A stretch of 64,000 bases of DNA, taken from positions 20,202 to 84,201 of the forward strand of contig NZ_SIJK02000001.1 in assembly GCF_004762035.2 (NCBI RefSeq), given 5' to 3'. The notes beneath the pieces were generated by a model. It was given only the letters and a program-made list of their open reading frames with translations. It did not search any database and was not told the origin of the DNA. Positions 1-9,200 of this stretch are shown here, one piece after another. The position numbers were made by a program, and so were the translations under genes. Each line of letters begins with the position of its first letter. Positions within the stretch are counted from its first letter, which is position 1. Origin of the DNA: Candidatus Chloroploca mongolica (GTDB taxonomy: Bacteria; Chloroflexota; Chloroflexia; Chloroflexales; Chloroflexaceae).

Positions 1-84
1 GTCCAGTTCGGTACTGGCCGCAATCTGATTGGCGCGTTGAATGACGTCAATCGTTGATGTGAGGCGTGTCTGCTGGTCTGGCAT
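1..84 (-). CDS. N-terminal fragment of a probable GAF-domain signalling protein (runs off left edge)
   Basis: The frame starts at an ATG whose complement lies at 82-84 and stays open to base 1, giving 28 residues. They contain the string RANQIAASTELD, which resembles the helix that opens many GAF domains in Chloroflexota sensor proteins. A purine-rich stretch (AGAGGAT) precedes the ATG. It lies 34 nt downstream of the DUF512 gene on the same strand, so the two could be co-transcribed. The rest of the protein is outside the window, so output domain and role are unknown. Confidence 0.45.
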   Translation of the reverse strand, partial: MPDQQTRLTSTIDVIQRANQIAASTELD

Positions 85-118
85 GATACGGTATCCTCTA
101 CCCTTTGGGCTGCCGCCC

Positions 119-1642
119 TCAAACATCATAGGCCAGGGCGCGTACATAGCGCACCAACTCGTCAGGATCGCCGGCGAGGGCGACCGGGACACCGGAGGCT
201 TCCGTGATCTGGTGCAGCGTATAGTCGTCAATGGTGCGTTCACCAGTATAGTTGAACATGACCCGTGGCAAGAGCGCACGGGTGCAGCCGCTTGCACGGA
301 GAACCGGGATCAGATCCTGGGCGGTCAATAGCCCGCTGACCGTGACAGTTTCACCAAAGAAGAGATTGGTGATCGGCAAGACGTGTATCGTTAACCCTTC
401 AATCCGTCTGAGTCGTCGAGCGACCTGTTCAAGCAGTGGCGCAGCCAGGGTGCCACAGACGAGCGCCAGACTGGTCGGCTGGGCAAGGCGGGCAGGGAGT
501 TTGCGGCGAGCGCGTGCCCACAGGTCGAGGAAGTCGCGTACCATGCCGACGCCATTCGAATACTGGGGCATATCATCGTACTGTTCGGCAGGGGGCAGCG
601 TTCGTTCGGCCAGCAGATAGAACTCATCACTCGGATAGACGAGGGTAAAGCCGGTTTCAGCCCGGCAACGTGCCCCGATAGGCTCGATCAGGTCGATCAC
701 CGCTGCTGCTTCTTCACCCGTATAGCAACGCAGCGGAATATCGGTTGCCGCCCCGAGACGTGAGCAGAACCCCATCTCGGGGTTGTGCAGTGGTTGTACG
801 GGTTGATCCTGCGGGGGCCTTTGCTCTTCCCAGAGGGGCTGTGCTTCCCAGTTGGTATTGATCCAGTCGGGCGTCTCGTGAACCTGAATTGCCGCCTTGA
901 TCGTGCTGGGGCGTTTGCCGTCAAAGCGATACTTCGTCAAGCCTACCGGAACAACCGCAATCGACTGAACAATTGGCTGGAGGGCCAGCAGATCCTCGAT
1001 GCTCTGCCGCAAGACTTCGCCATCATTGGCCCCCGGGCAGGCGACGATCTGGGCGTGAACATCAATGCCCATGGCCCCGAGGCGGCGGATCTGCTCGCGC
1101 ACATCGGGCACATCACGCTTGCCAAGCATCAGGGCACGCCAGAAGGGATCAGTCGCGTGAACACTAATATTCATCGGTGAAAGGCGCTGTTCGCCGATGC
1201 GCTGCCAATCCTCCTCGGTCAGATTGGTAAAGGTGACAAAATTATTGTAGAGAAAAGAGAGCCGGTAATCGTCATCTTTGAGATAGAGCGTTTTGCGAAA
1301 CCCTTTGGGCATCTGGGTCAAAAAGCAGAAGGGACATTTATTATTGCATGTACGCAACCGATCAAAGAGTGGTTCGGTAAACTCAATGCCAAGATCGTCG
1401 TCGGGATCTTTGTCGAGTTGATGAGTATGTTCATCGCCACCGGCAGTGCGTACCCGCAACGTGACCGACTCTTCGGCGATGGCAAAACGATAATCAATCA
1501 CGTCGCGCAGACGTTGCTGCCCGATCGCGACCAGCGTATCACCAGGCTTGAGTCCAAGCGTTGCCCCGAGACTACCCGGCGCAACCGAGGCAATGACCCC
1601 ACCTTCGCCCGTAATCTGTTTGAGATCAGGTTGATATTCCAC
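119..1642 (-). CDS. PDZ / radical SAM / DUF512 protein
   Basis: 507 aa. Residues about 14-85 form a PDZ-like domain (GGVIASVAPGS, LKPGDTLVAI). A radical-SAM cysteine cluster follows at C99, C103 and C106 (CNNKCPFC, CX3CX2C). The C-terminal half carries DUF512 signatures such as EFYLLAERTLPP and YSNGVGMVRDF. Proteins of this architecture are conserved in cyanobacteria and many anaerobes as predicted Fe-S oxidoreductases of unknown reaction. The length is typical. The upstream space holds two palindromic repeats, so it is probably the first gene of its transcription unit. Family assignment is secure; the substrate is unknown. Confidence 0.85.
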   Translation of the reverse strand: MEYQPDLKQITGEGGVIASVAPGSLGATLGLKPGDTLVAIGQQRLRDVIDYRFAIAEESVTLRVRTAGGDEHTHQLDKDPDDDLGIEFTEPLFDRLRTCNNKCPFCFLTQMPKGFRKTLYLKDDDYRLSFLYNNFVTFTNLTEEDWQRIGEQRLSPMNISVHATDPFWRALMLGKRDVPDVREQIRRLGAMGIDVHAQIVACPGANDGEVLRQSIEDLLALQPIVQSIAVVPVGLTKYRFDGKRPSTIKAAIQVHETPDWINTNWEAQPLWEEQRPPQDQPVQPLHNPEMGFCSRLGAATDIPLRCYTGEEAAAVIDLIEPIGARCRAETGFTLVYPSDEFYLLAERTLPPAEQYDDMPQYSNGVGMVRDFLDLWARARRKLPARLAQPTSLALVCGTLAAPLLEQVARRLRRIEGLTIHVLPITNLFFGETVTVSGLLTAQDLIPVLRASGCTRALLPRVMFNYTGERTIDDYTLHQITEASGVPVALAGDPDELVRYVRALAYDV

Positions 1643-1760
1643 AGCACCTACATACGAGAACCTCTGATGAATCGTCCCCCAGAGGCTCTGCTAACTATAC
1701 GCATAGATTTATATTATACCATCCTTCAGGGGATTTTTGCCCACCTAAAGGGTCTGCTGC

Positions 1761-1829
1761 ACGGGCACCCGCAAGGGGTGCCCCTACACCGGGCCCGGCC
1801 CCGTAGGGGCACCCCTTGCGGGTGCCCGT
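1761..1829. repeat. Palindromic GGGCACCCGCAAGGGG element, copy 1
   Basis: An inverted repeat whose arms are GGGCACCCGCAAGGGGTGCC and its complement, separated by a GC-rich centre (GGGCCCGGCCC). A second copy with the same arms and a different centre lies at 15903-15974. It sits between the DUF512 gene and selO. No coding frame is associated. It behaves like a REP/MITE-type interspersed element. Confidence 0.8.
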
Positions 1830-1860
1830 GCGGGTGCCTGTTTCGTATGATGCCATCTCG

Positions 1861-1911
1861 TGTCTGCTGAGGCAACCGGCCAGCTTTGCTGGCCGTTGGC
1901 CTCAACAGACA
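1861..1911. terminator. Long imperfect hairpin with GGCCAGC-TTT-GCTGGCC core
   Basis: Two 24-nt arms (TGTCTGCTGAGGC... and ...GCCTCAACAGACA) pair with three or four mismatches around a TTT loop. It lies just beyond the stop of selO (minus strand) and so is placed as a terminator. Its core is shared by hairpins at 27751, 33481 and 40373. Confidence 0.55.
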
Positions 1912-1921
1912 CAGAGGTATC

Positions 1922-3481
1922 CTACGAACTACACGAAAGCATTGAGCACCCGGCACGTTCGCGGGCCCAGTCGGGGCGTTTCTGGATGAATGGGGCGCTG
2001 ACGGGCTGATCATCGTATGGTCTGCGGAGGGCGTTGAGCAGGGCGTGAATGCGACTTGGGTCGCCCTCTTCGGCAAGATCAATGGCCTGTTGGGCCAGAT
2101 AATTCCGTAAAACAGTGCGCGGGTTGACCGCGTTCATCTGGGCGCGGCGCTCGGCGGGGTCAAGCCGATCACGCTGAACCCGCGCCGCGTAGTGGTGAAT
2201 CCAGGTGGCAAAGGTCTGTTCGTGGCGAGTGAAGAGCTCATCACGATAAAAGGCCTCACGCAGGGGTTCCAGTGATGGTGCGGCGGGGTTGAGATCGGCT
2301 AGGCCGCGGAAGAACCAGGTCATATCCACTTCAGCGATCTGCATCAGCCGATAGGCCTCGCTGACGAGGGCCTGATCGTGCTCGTCAAAGCTCTTGAAGC
2401 CAAATTTTGCTGCGGTCATGGTGCGCTGTTCTGCCAAAAAGACCGCAACATACCGATCCAAGCTGGCCTGCAGGATCTGCTGGTCAGGCAAGAGGCTAGC
2501 AAGCGCCCCGGCGAGACAGGCCAGGTTCCAGTGCGCAATCTGTGGTTGATGGGCAAAGCGGTAGCGGCGCCCGCTCTCATCGGTGGTATTCGGCGTCCAG
2601 TCGGGATCAAAATTGTCGACCCAGCCATACGGCCCGTAATCGATTGTTAGCCCCAGGATCGACATATTGTCGGTATTCATCACGCCATGCACAAAGCCGA
2701 CCCGCATCCAGTGCGTGATCATGTGGGCGGTGCGGACGCAGACCGCTTCAAACCAGCGGCTCCGCAGCGTCTCGGGGTCGCCTTCAAGTTCGGGAAAGTC
2801 ACGGTTGATCGTGAAATCAACGAGTTGCGCCAGCAGATCACGGTCGCCACGGGCCGCCAGGATCTCAAAATTGCCAAAACGAATGAATGAAGGCGCCACG
2901 CGACAGACAATCGCCCCCGGCTCGGGGCGGGCATGCCCATCGTAGAACATATCGCGGATGACCTCTTCGCCGGTCGCCACCAGGCTAAGCGCCCGGGTTG
3001 TCGGCACCCCGAGGTGGTGCATCGCCTCGCTGCAGAGGAACTCGCGGATCGACGAGCGCAATACGGCCCGCCCGTCGGCGGTGCGTGAATAGGGCGTTAG
3101 CCCGGCTCCTTTGAGCTGTAATTCCCAGCGCTCGCCAGCACGATTGATCACCTCGCCGAGCGTAATTGCCCGCCCGTCACCCAATTGCCCGGCCCAGTGG
3201 CCGAACTGATGCCCACCGTAACAAGCCGCATACGGCTGCATCCCCCTGACCAGCGCATTGCCCCCAAAGACCTGGGCAAAGGCCGGTGACGTGATCGCTT
3301 CGTGGTTGAGATCGAGGAGCTCGGCCACCTCGGCGGCATACGCCAGTAACCGTGGTTCGGCCACAGGTGTGGGCAATACCGGCGACCAGCATGCGTTCAA
3401 TACCTGACGTGGATGTCGGCTCTCTTCAGGATCACCAGGAAGTTCGTTGACAAAGCGGTTCTCAAAACGCCAGTTTTGCAT
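1922..3481 (-). CDS. selO: Protein adenylyltransferase SelO (YdiU family pseudokinase)
   Basis: 519 aa. SelO proteins transfer AMP from ATP to Ser/Thr/Tyr of target proteins and are linked to redox stress. Diagnostic segments are present: [18 protein letters not shown] (about 88-104), [13 protein letters not shown] with the predicted nucleotide-binding lysine K124, HGVMNTDN (265-272) and the DYGPYGW metal-site stretch (281-287). The C-terminus ends [10 protein letters not shown]; the CxxxxC pair occupies the place where eukaryotic SelO has selenocysteine and could form a regulatory disulfide. The length is slightly above E. coli YdiU. It lies 26 nt after the radical-SAM gene on the same strand, so an operon is likely. 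Confidence 0.93.
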   Translation of the reverse strand: MQNWRFENRFVNELPGDPEESRHPRQVLNACWSPVLPTPVAEPRLLAYAAEVAELLDLNHEAITSPAFAQVFGGNALVRGMQPYAACYGGHQFGHWAGQLGDGRAITLGEVINRAGERWELQLKGAGLTPYSRTADGRAVLRSSIREFLCSEAMHHLGVPTTRALSLVATGEEVIRDMFYDGHARPEPGAIVCRVAPSFIRFGNFEILAARGDRDLLAQLVDFTINRDFPELEGDPETLRSRWFEAVCVRTAHMITHWMRVGFVHGVMNTDNMSILGLTIDYGPYGWVDNFDPDWTPNTTDESGRRYRFAHQPQIAHWNLACLAGALASLLPDQQILQASLDRYVAVFLAEQRTMTAAKFGFKSFDEHDQALVSEAYRLMQIAEVDMTWFFRGLADLNPAAPSLEPLREAFYRDELFTRHEQTFATWIHHYAARVQRDRLDPAERRAQMNAVNPRTVLRNYLAQQAIDLAEEGDPSRIHALLNALRRPYDDQPVSAPFIQKRPDWARERAGCSMLSCSS

Positions 3482-3507
3482 ACAAGAACAACTTGTTTCT
3501 AGATCTA

Positions 3508-4722
3508 TTAATAGATAAATTCTGATAGATGATACAGAACGACTTTTGTCGCCGGGTCAACGTGTGCTTTGAGCCCCGCCTTGAGGAGGTCTAGCTGGAC
3601 GTCAATGGCCTGCTCGTCGAGCGGTTGGCTGTTTACATCGCGCAACTGGGCGAGATAAGGGCTCTCATCAGGCACCATGAGGGGCGACAGATAGACCAGA
3701 TCGCCTTCGCCGAGGCCCATCGCGCCAACGATGCGCAGCGAATTGGCGACGTGCTGCGCCGCCAGGCGCTCACCCCCGGCCCCCGCGAGCAAAATGACGC
3801 CCACACTGATCCCTGCCTGCTTGATCGTCTGCACGACCTCAACGCAGGCGGCGGGCGAACCGGGCTTGTTGAGCAACCCAAAGACCTCGGGGTCGCCAGT
3901 TTCGAGGCCCAGGTAGATTCGGCGCACCTGAGCCTCGCGCAACTCACGATACGCGGCGACCGACTTGCGTTCAGCGCCAAAAATATCGAGAAACGCATAG
4001 ATCCCACGCAACGCATTCCCTGAACCCAGCGCAAACTCGCGCTGCACCACCTCAAGCAGTTCACGCAGGCGGGGCTGGGGGATGATCAACGCATTCGCAT
4101 CACCGAGAAAAATGGCATTGCGCAGCTCCATGCCGCGCCCGAGCAGTCCCTTGACCTCGTGAATATGTTGACATAACTCTTCAGGGCCTTTGATCCGAAA
4201 AGGCCGGTCGTGGTACAACGTACAGAAGGTACAGCGGTTCCAGCTACATCCCTCGGTTGCCTGCACCACCACAGCCTGATAGTGATCAGGCGGAAGGATA
4301 GAGATCGGCTTGTAGATCGCATCAAAGCGTTCCCGTTCAGCCTCAAGCCGAGGGACATCCCAGGCGAGGATGCGTTCAAGCCACGCGTTGAGCTCAGGCT
4401 GCTGGCTAGCTTCAAGTTGACCAGCGAGATGGCTCATATGCGTGACCATCTCGTGCAGAAAGGTCTGCCGTTCATCCTGGTTCAGCATATAGCGGAGCTT
4501 CTGGCCAGGAGCCAGGGACTGCTTGCGCAACACATCGCCCCGCAGACCACGCCGATAATTGATCCCCTCACGAAACGCGCCGATCAGCCGTCCTTCGCCA
4601 TCGAACGAATAGCGGTGGGTAAAGTTGTCGGCAAGCGTAAAAAAATGCGGTTGCACATTGAGTGACAGCACATGCTGATCGGGCGTCACGATTGTCTGCG
4701 CACCAGTAAGCGAAGGTTGCAT
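3508..4722 (-). CDS. Radical SAM protein with CX4CX2C cluster motif
   Basis: 404 aa. The cluster-binding loop reads [10 protein letters not shown] (C159, C164, C167), a CX4CX2C spacing rather than the usual CX3CX2C. It is followed by [16 protein letters not shown] and, further on, by glycine-rich SAM-barrel segments ([28 protein letters not shown]). About 150 residues precede the cluster, with no recognised domain. Similar proteins are annotated only as radical SAM. A consensus-like promoter lies just upstream and selO follows after 26 nt, so the two probably form one unit. The reaction is not known. Confidence 0.8.
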   Translation of the reverse strand: MQPSLTGAQTIVTPDQHVLSLNVQPHFFTLADNFTHRYSFDGEGRLIGAFREGINYRRGLRGDVLRKQSLAPGQKLRYMLNQDERQTFLHEMVTHMSHLAGQLEASQQPELNAWLERILAWDVPRLEAERERFDAIYKPISILPPDHYQAVVVQATEGCSWNRCTFCTLYHDRPFRIKGPEELCQHIHEVKGLLGRGMELRNAIFLGDANALIIPQPRLRELLEVVQREFALGSGNALRGIYAFLDIFGAERKSVAAYRELREAQVRRIYLGLETGDPEVFGLLNKPGSPAACVEVVQTIKQAGISVGVILLAGAGGERLAAQHVANSLRIVGAMGLGEGDLVYLSPLMVPDESPYLAQLRDVNSQPLDEQAIDVQLDLLKAGLKAHVDPATKVVLYHLSEFIY

Positions 4723-4749
4723 ATGAAATCCCTGGGTAAGTCTCTATTT

Positions 4750-4778
4750 ATTGTACACGTTGTCACGACCTTGAACAA
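4750..4778 (-). promoter_or_regulatory. Sigma-70-like promoter for the radical SAM-selO unit
   Basis: Read on the minus strand: TTGTTC, 17 nt, TACAAT, ending about 28 nt before the ATG at 4722. Both the spacing and the position fit a housekeeping promoter. Confidence 0.5.
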
Positions 4779-4827
4779 GGTGGCGCTTCCCAAGGAGCAA
4801 TGCTTTTCACAGAAGACGGTTTTGATT

Positions 4828-4897
4828 TTGACGCAAAGGCGCAGAGGCGCAAAGATTTGAGGCATCTCCAAGCGTAGCTTCGTGCCTTTGCGTCAAA
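4828..4897. repeat. GACGCAAAGGCGC-family repeat, copy 1
   Basis: Begins TTGACGCAAAGGCGCAGAGG and ends GCCTTTGCGTCAAA, so the ends are inverted copies. Related stretches occur at 39676-39743, 52999-53026 and 61013-61130. All are intergenic and carry the direct sub-repeat CAAAGGCGC. The function is unknown. Confidence 0.65.
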
Positions 4898-5005
4898 CCA
4901 ACCATCTTCGTTGAATGGCAAGCCAGGCCGGCTACCCTGATCTTGCCAGAAGGGAGTATACTTAAGCTTGATGAAGGTTACGCGTTTCATCAAGAAAGTT
5001 GCCCT

Positions 5006-6220
5006 ATGCCGACCTTAGAACAACGTTTTGCTGCGCTCGAAGCAGAGAATCGGCAACTCCGTGCGCAGATAACGGAGTTAAGCAAAAAGACCACCCGCTT
5101 TCGTGACATGATTCTCTCGACGCCAGTGGCAGTGGCTGTTGCATCAGTCGAGACTGAACTGGTTGATTATGGCAATCCGGCATTTGCGAGTCTTCTTGGC
5201 TATGATCTCGAAGAGCTTATGGGCCTGCCGCTGACCAAGGTTTTTGCCGAAGAACCGGACTATATCCAGCATCTTTTTGTCAAGTGTGTTGCCGAGGGCG
5301 CATGGCAGGGCGAGTTGCGCTATTGTCACAAAGATGGCTCACCGATCCCTGCTTTGCTGACGGCCAGCGTGCTGCATGATAGTGATGGCAAGCCTTATGC
5401 GGTGGTTGGTTTTGCCCATGACCTGCGAGAGCAGAAAGAGCAAGAAGGGCAGTTACGCATCTTCAAGTTGCTGGTTGACAATGCACCAGATGGCATTGCC
5501 CTCTCTAATACGGATCTGCGCATTACGTATGCCAATCCTGCCTTTGTGACCATGATGGGGCATCACGATTCTCTGATTGGGCAGCCTGTCAGCAGTTTGA
5601 TTATTGACGAAGATCATGCGCTGCTTGAGACGCTTGCCAAGAAGGTGCTTGTCAGTGGCACCGTGATTGAGCAGCTTCACTATCAACGCCCAAATGGCGA
5701 TATCTTTACCGCCCAGGTCTCGGGACTCATTATCTATGATGAGCAAGGTCGCCCGATTGGCTTTGCCTCGATCAACCGTGATCTGACTGATCAGCTGCGG
5801 GCTGAGCAAGAGCGACGGACGTTGCAGGAAGAAGTGATCCAGGCCCAACAGGCGGCCCTGCGCGAACTTTCGACCCCGTTGATGCCGATTGCCGATAAAG
5901 TTGTGGTGATGCCAATTATTGGCAGCATTGATCAGACGCGGGCGCAGATGATTATGGAGACGTTGCTCGAGGGGATTGCAGCGCACCGGGCAACCTTTGC
6001 GATCCTCGATATTACCGGGGTGCGCGTGGTTGATACCCAGGTTGCCGCAGCGATGATCCGCGCGGCCCAGGCGGCGCGCATGCTCGGGGCCGAGGTTGTC
6101 TTGACCGGCATTGGCCCAGAGGTAGCACAGACCCTGGTGCATATCGGTGCTGATCTGCGTGAACTGGTTGCCCGCAGTAGTTTGCAGCAGGGCATTGCGT
6201 ATGCGATGAAACGCATTTAG
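5006..6220 (+). CDS. PAS-PAS-STAS protein (RsbR/stressosome-like)
   Basis: 404 aa from the ATG at 5006; an upstream TTG at 4943 is in frame but less plausible. Residues about 5-30 look like a coiled coil (LEAENRQLRAQ). Two PAS domains follow (FRDMILSTPVAVAV... and FKLLVDNAPDGIALS...). After a short helix comes an RsbR-type STAS domain: ELSTPLMPIADKVVVMP, ILDITGVRVVDTQVA, EVVLTGIGPEVAQTL. STAS proteins of this kind sense a signal through their N-terminus and switch partner kinases or phosphatases. No kinase or RsbT partner is adjacent. It is a single-gene unit that converges on the next gene through the terminator at 6219-6251. Confidence 0.85.
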   Translation: MPTLEQRFAALEAENRQLRAQITELSKKTTRFRDMILSTPVAVAVASVETELVDYGNPAFASLLGYDLEELMGLPLTKVFAEEPDYIQHLFVKCVAEGAWQGELRYCHKDGSPIPALLTASVLHDSDGKPYAVVGFAHDLREQKEQEGQLRIFKLLVDNAPDGIALSNTDLRITYANPAFVTMMGHHDSLIGQPVSSLIIDEDHALLETLAKKVLVSGTVIEQLHYQRPNGDIFTAQVSGLIIYDEQGRPIGFASINRDLTDQLRAEQERRTLQEEVIQAQQAALRELSTPLMPIADKVVVMPIIGSIDQTRAQMIMETLLEGIAAHRATFAILDITGVRVVDTQVAAAMIRAAQAARMLGAEVVLTGIGPEVAQTLVHIGADLRELVARSSLQQGIAYAMKRI

Positions 6221-6251
6221 CTTCCGGGAAGCTTGAAGCTTCCCGGAAGCT
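6219..6251. terminator. Bidirectional hairpin between convergent genes
   Basis: A perfect 15-bp stem (AGCTTCCGGGAAGCT and its complement) with a TGA loop. It overlaps the stop region of the PAS-STAS gene and stands 6 nt from the stop of the giant secreted protein on the other strand. CCCTTTTA follows on the plus side. Confidence 0.7.
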
Positions 6252-6257
6252 ACCCTT

Positions 6258-9200
6258 TTAGGGCAGGTTGCCCCCGCCAAAGTCATCGAAGGCTGCCCCT
6301 GCGGCGTTCATAAACCAGACACCAATCTGCCCGCCCTGACCGACGTACCTGTTGCCGGCAACCGTACGGGTATCGGCTGTGCCAAGCAGCAGGCAGTCGG
6401 CATAGACTGTGATTGTTCCATCAGCCAAGGCCCGCGCTCCAAGTAGCGCCCCCGGTTGGAGTGCCACCGGGTAACTTGCTATGCTGCGCCAGCCTCGCCC
6501 TGGCACAAGCGCCTCGACGCTGATGCGTTCTCCCCGTGCGTCGTAGCTGACCAGGATTGCATGGCTCTGCCCTCGTACTTTCAAGGCCAGGGTGTGGTGT
6601 GCGCTTGTTGGGTTGAGCGTACTCAGGCGCATGAACGCCTCCTGGTTAGAACCGAAGGGCGGTGTGCGCCATGTGGCGAGCCCGCCTTTGCCAACGCTGA
6701 CGACGCCGTCACTGAGACGGTACTGATCGCGTTGGGTCGCGCCACGCCAGTTGTTGCCCAGTCTTCCGTCGGCGCGGTCGAAGTTGTCGAGGATGACCCT
6801 GGCAGGGAAGTTGCTGACTTTGACGACGATGCTTTGCACGGCTTCGCGATTGCCGGCATTGTCGGTTGCAAAGAACTCGACCCGGTTCGCGCCCTCGGTG
6901 GTGATCGCAAACGGGTTGGTGTAGGGTGCGAAGTCAGCCTCTCCGACGCGGTACCAGATCGTGTTTACCCCCGAGCGATCATCCTCGGCATTGAGCGTCA
7001 CCGTTGCGCTGCCAGCAAAGCAGTCGCTCGGGCAGAGCGGGTTGCGCTCGCCACTGGTGCTGGCTGTGGTCGTGGGTGGGGTGAGGTCCGGGGTGCGGTC
7101 CTCGAAGCTGATTGTCCCTGTTGCCGCCGGGTTGATGCCGTCGCTCACGCTGGCGTTGACCGTAGCCGTGCCTCTTGCTCCAAGGGCTGAGGTGAAGAAG
7201 AGGTTGCTGCTGATCGCGTTGAGTGTGGCGGTGTTGCCCGTTGCCCGGTAGAGGCCACCACCCAGGTCGCTCAGGCCTGCGCTGCTGCTGCTAAGGGTGC
7301 CGATGCCTGCAGGAGTTACTTGCAGATCGAGCGTCAGGATGTCGCTGCCATCGCGGTCAATGGCCCCAAGCCCAAAGCTGCGCGGCGTGGCTTCGGTGTA
7401 GCCCAGCGTGATGTTCGGGGTGTTCACCGGAACCGTCGCAACGGTCACGGTGCCTGAGACCTCGTTGGCACTGAGCGCAAAGAGTTGCCCAGCGCGTTCA
7501 ATGAGCTTGATGCTCTCAGGGGCCAGGCCCGTTCGTACCAGCCCGAAGGCCTGCGGGGCCGTCGGTGTCGTGATGTCAACAAAGGCCATGGCGTTGGCCC
7601 GTTCAAGGCCAACAGCGACCAGCACGCGCCCGTTCACCCTGATCACGTCAAGCATTTCGGGCTCGACGCCACCATTCGGGCTACGATTATCTGGGTAGAC
7701 GCCATATTGGTTGGCTAGATCGGCCAACTGGTTGCTCAGATCGGCGACGAAGGCTCCGCTGGTGGCATTGAAGATGCTGATCGTGCGTCCACCACGTGGG
7801 TTCGGGCGCGTATCGCCTTCATCGGCGGTGATCAGATAGAGCGTGCCGTCAATTTCTACCGCACGGATGCCATCCGGCTCGCGGAAGGCGACCAGCAGTT
7901 CGTTCGGGTTGTAGATCCCGTCGTTGGTTCGGTCGGTTAGCAACGCAACCTGGCCCAGCCCGAAGATGTTGTCGGTCGGCATGAGCGTGGGCAACGGATC
8001 AACCAGGCTCAACCGTGCGATGGCGTTATTTTCTTGCAAGGCCACAAAGACCGTCTGGCTATCGGGCGCAAACGCGATTCCTTCTGGTTCGATGGTGCCA
8101 GGCGCATTGGTAATTGCGGCACCGCTGGCATCACCGTGCGTACGACCGATGCTCACTCCGGGTACCCCCGCGATGTCAGGGAACTCAACCGTGCTGACGG
8201 TCAGTACCGCTGGATCAGGATTGGCCGGGTCAAACGCGCTCACATCCATCACAACGAGCGCACCTGCGCCACCATCATCAGTGGCACTGACCTGCTCGGC
8301 TTCGATCGCAATGACGGCAAAACGTCCATCCGGTGAAATTTCCACCGAGTCGGGTTGGCGTCCGTCAGGCGAGGTGGCATCAAGGCCAACGATGAACTGT
8401 ACCAGCGGCATGCCGTCCGAGAGACGGAAGACGAAGACACGGCCCGAACGGGGGTTGCTGCTGCCGGTGACGGCCACAAAGAGATCCTTGGTCGGGTGGA
8501 TGGCAACCGAGGTCAGGTTGGCAAGTTCAGCGAACTGTAGCCGCTGGATCAGGCTGATGTCAGGCAGCGCACTGAGATCGAGCAGATCAATGCTGCCATC
8601 GCCCGCGTTCGAGAGCACGGCACGGTCGCCACTGACACTGATGATCTCGGCCCCACGGTCGCCAAGGCCAGTATCGTACGTAGCGAGCGCCGATAGTGCC
8701 GGCGGGCTATTGGGCCGGGTCAGGTTCAAGCCGATCAGCACCGGGTCGTGGTCAGAGGTGCGAAATTCGTCGGGAGCAAAGAGGCTCTCGATCTGATTGG
8801 CAATCTTGAACTCGACGTTGTAATCGAGCACGCTCGGTTCGTCGGCGTTGATATGGTACTCGTCAGTGCCTACGACCTGCTCGACTAGGCTCGGTGAGGC
8901 CAGGGCGTAGTCAAGATAGCCCCATTGCCCGTCGAAGACGTATGAGTAGGCGTCGGCCCCGCCAAAGCGCTCGATCAGATTGACAAAGCCAAACTCCTCG
9001 ATAACCGCAATCGGATCTTCTTTCGCATATGCATTCAGATCGCCAATGATGAGCCAGTCGGTGTCGCTACTTCCTGTCGGATTCGTGGCGATCCACTCCA
9101 TCAGCGCCAACGCAGCGGCGGTACGGGTACCATTGCAGTTGCCCTGGCCGTCGGTCAGATCATCATCGCCGAGGCCACAGGCCGAGCCCTTGCTCTTGAG

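Noticed and set aside
1922..3481. Selenocysteine at the SelO C-terminus
   Set aside because: The ending is CSMLSCSS with cysteine codons; no TGA lies in that position.
5006..6286. Antisense frame opposite the PAS-STAS gene (about 277 codons)
   Set aside because: Shadow of a well-supported sense gene; the composition is atypical.
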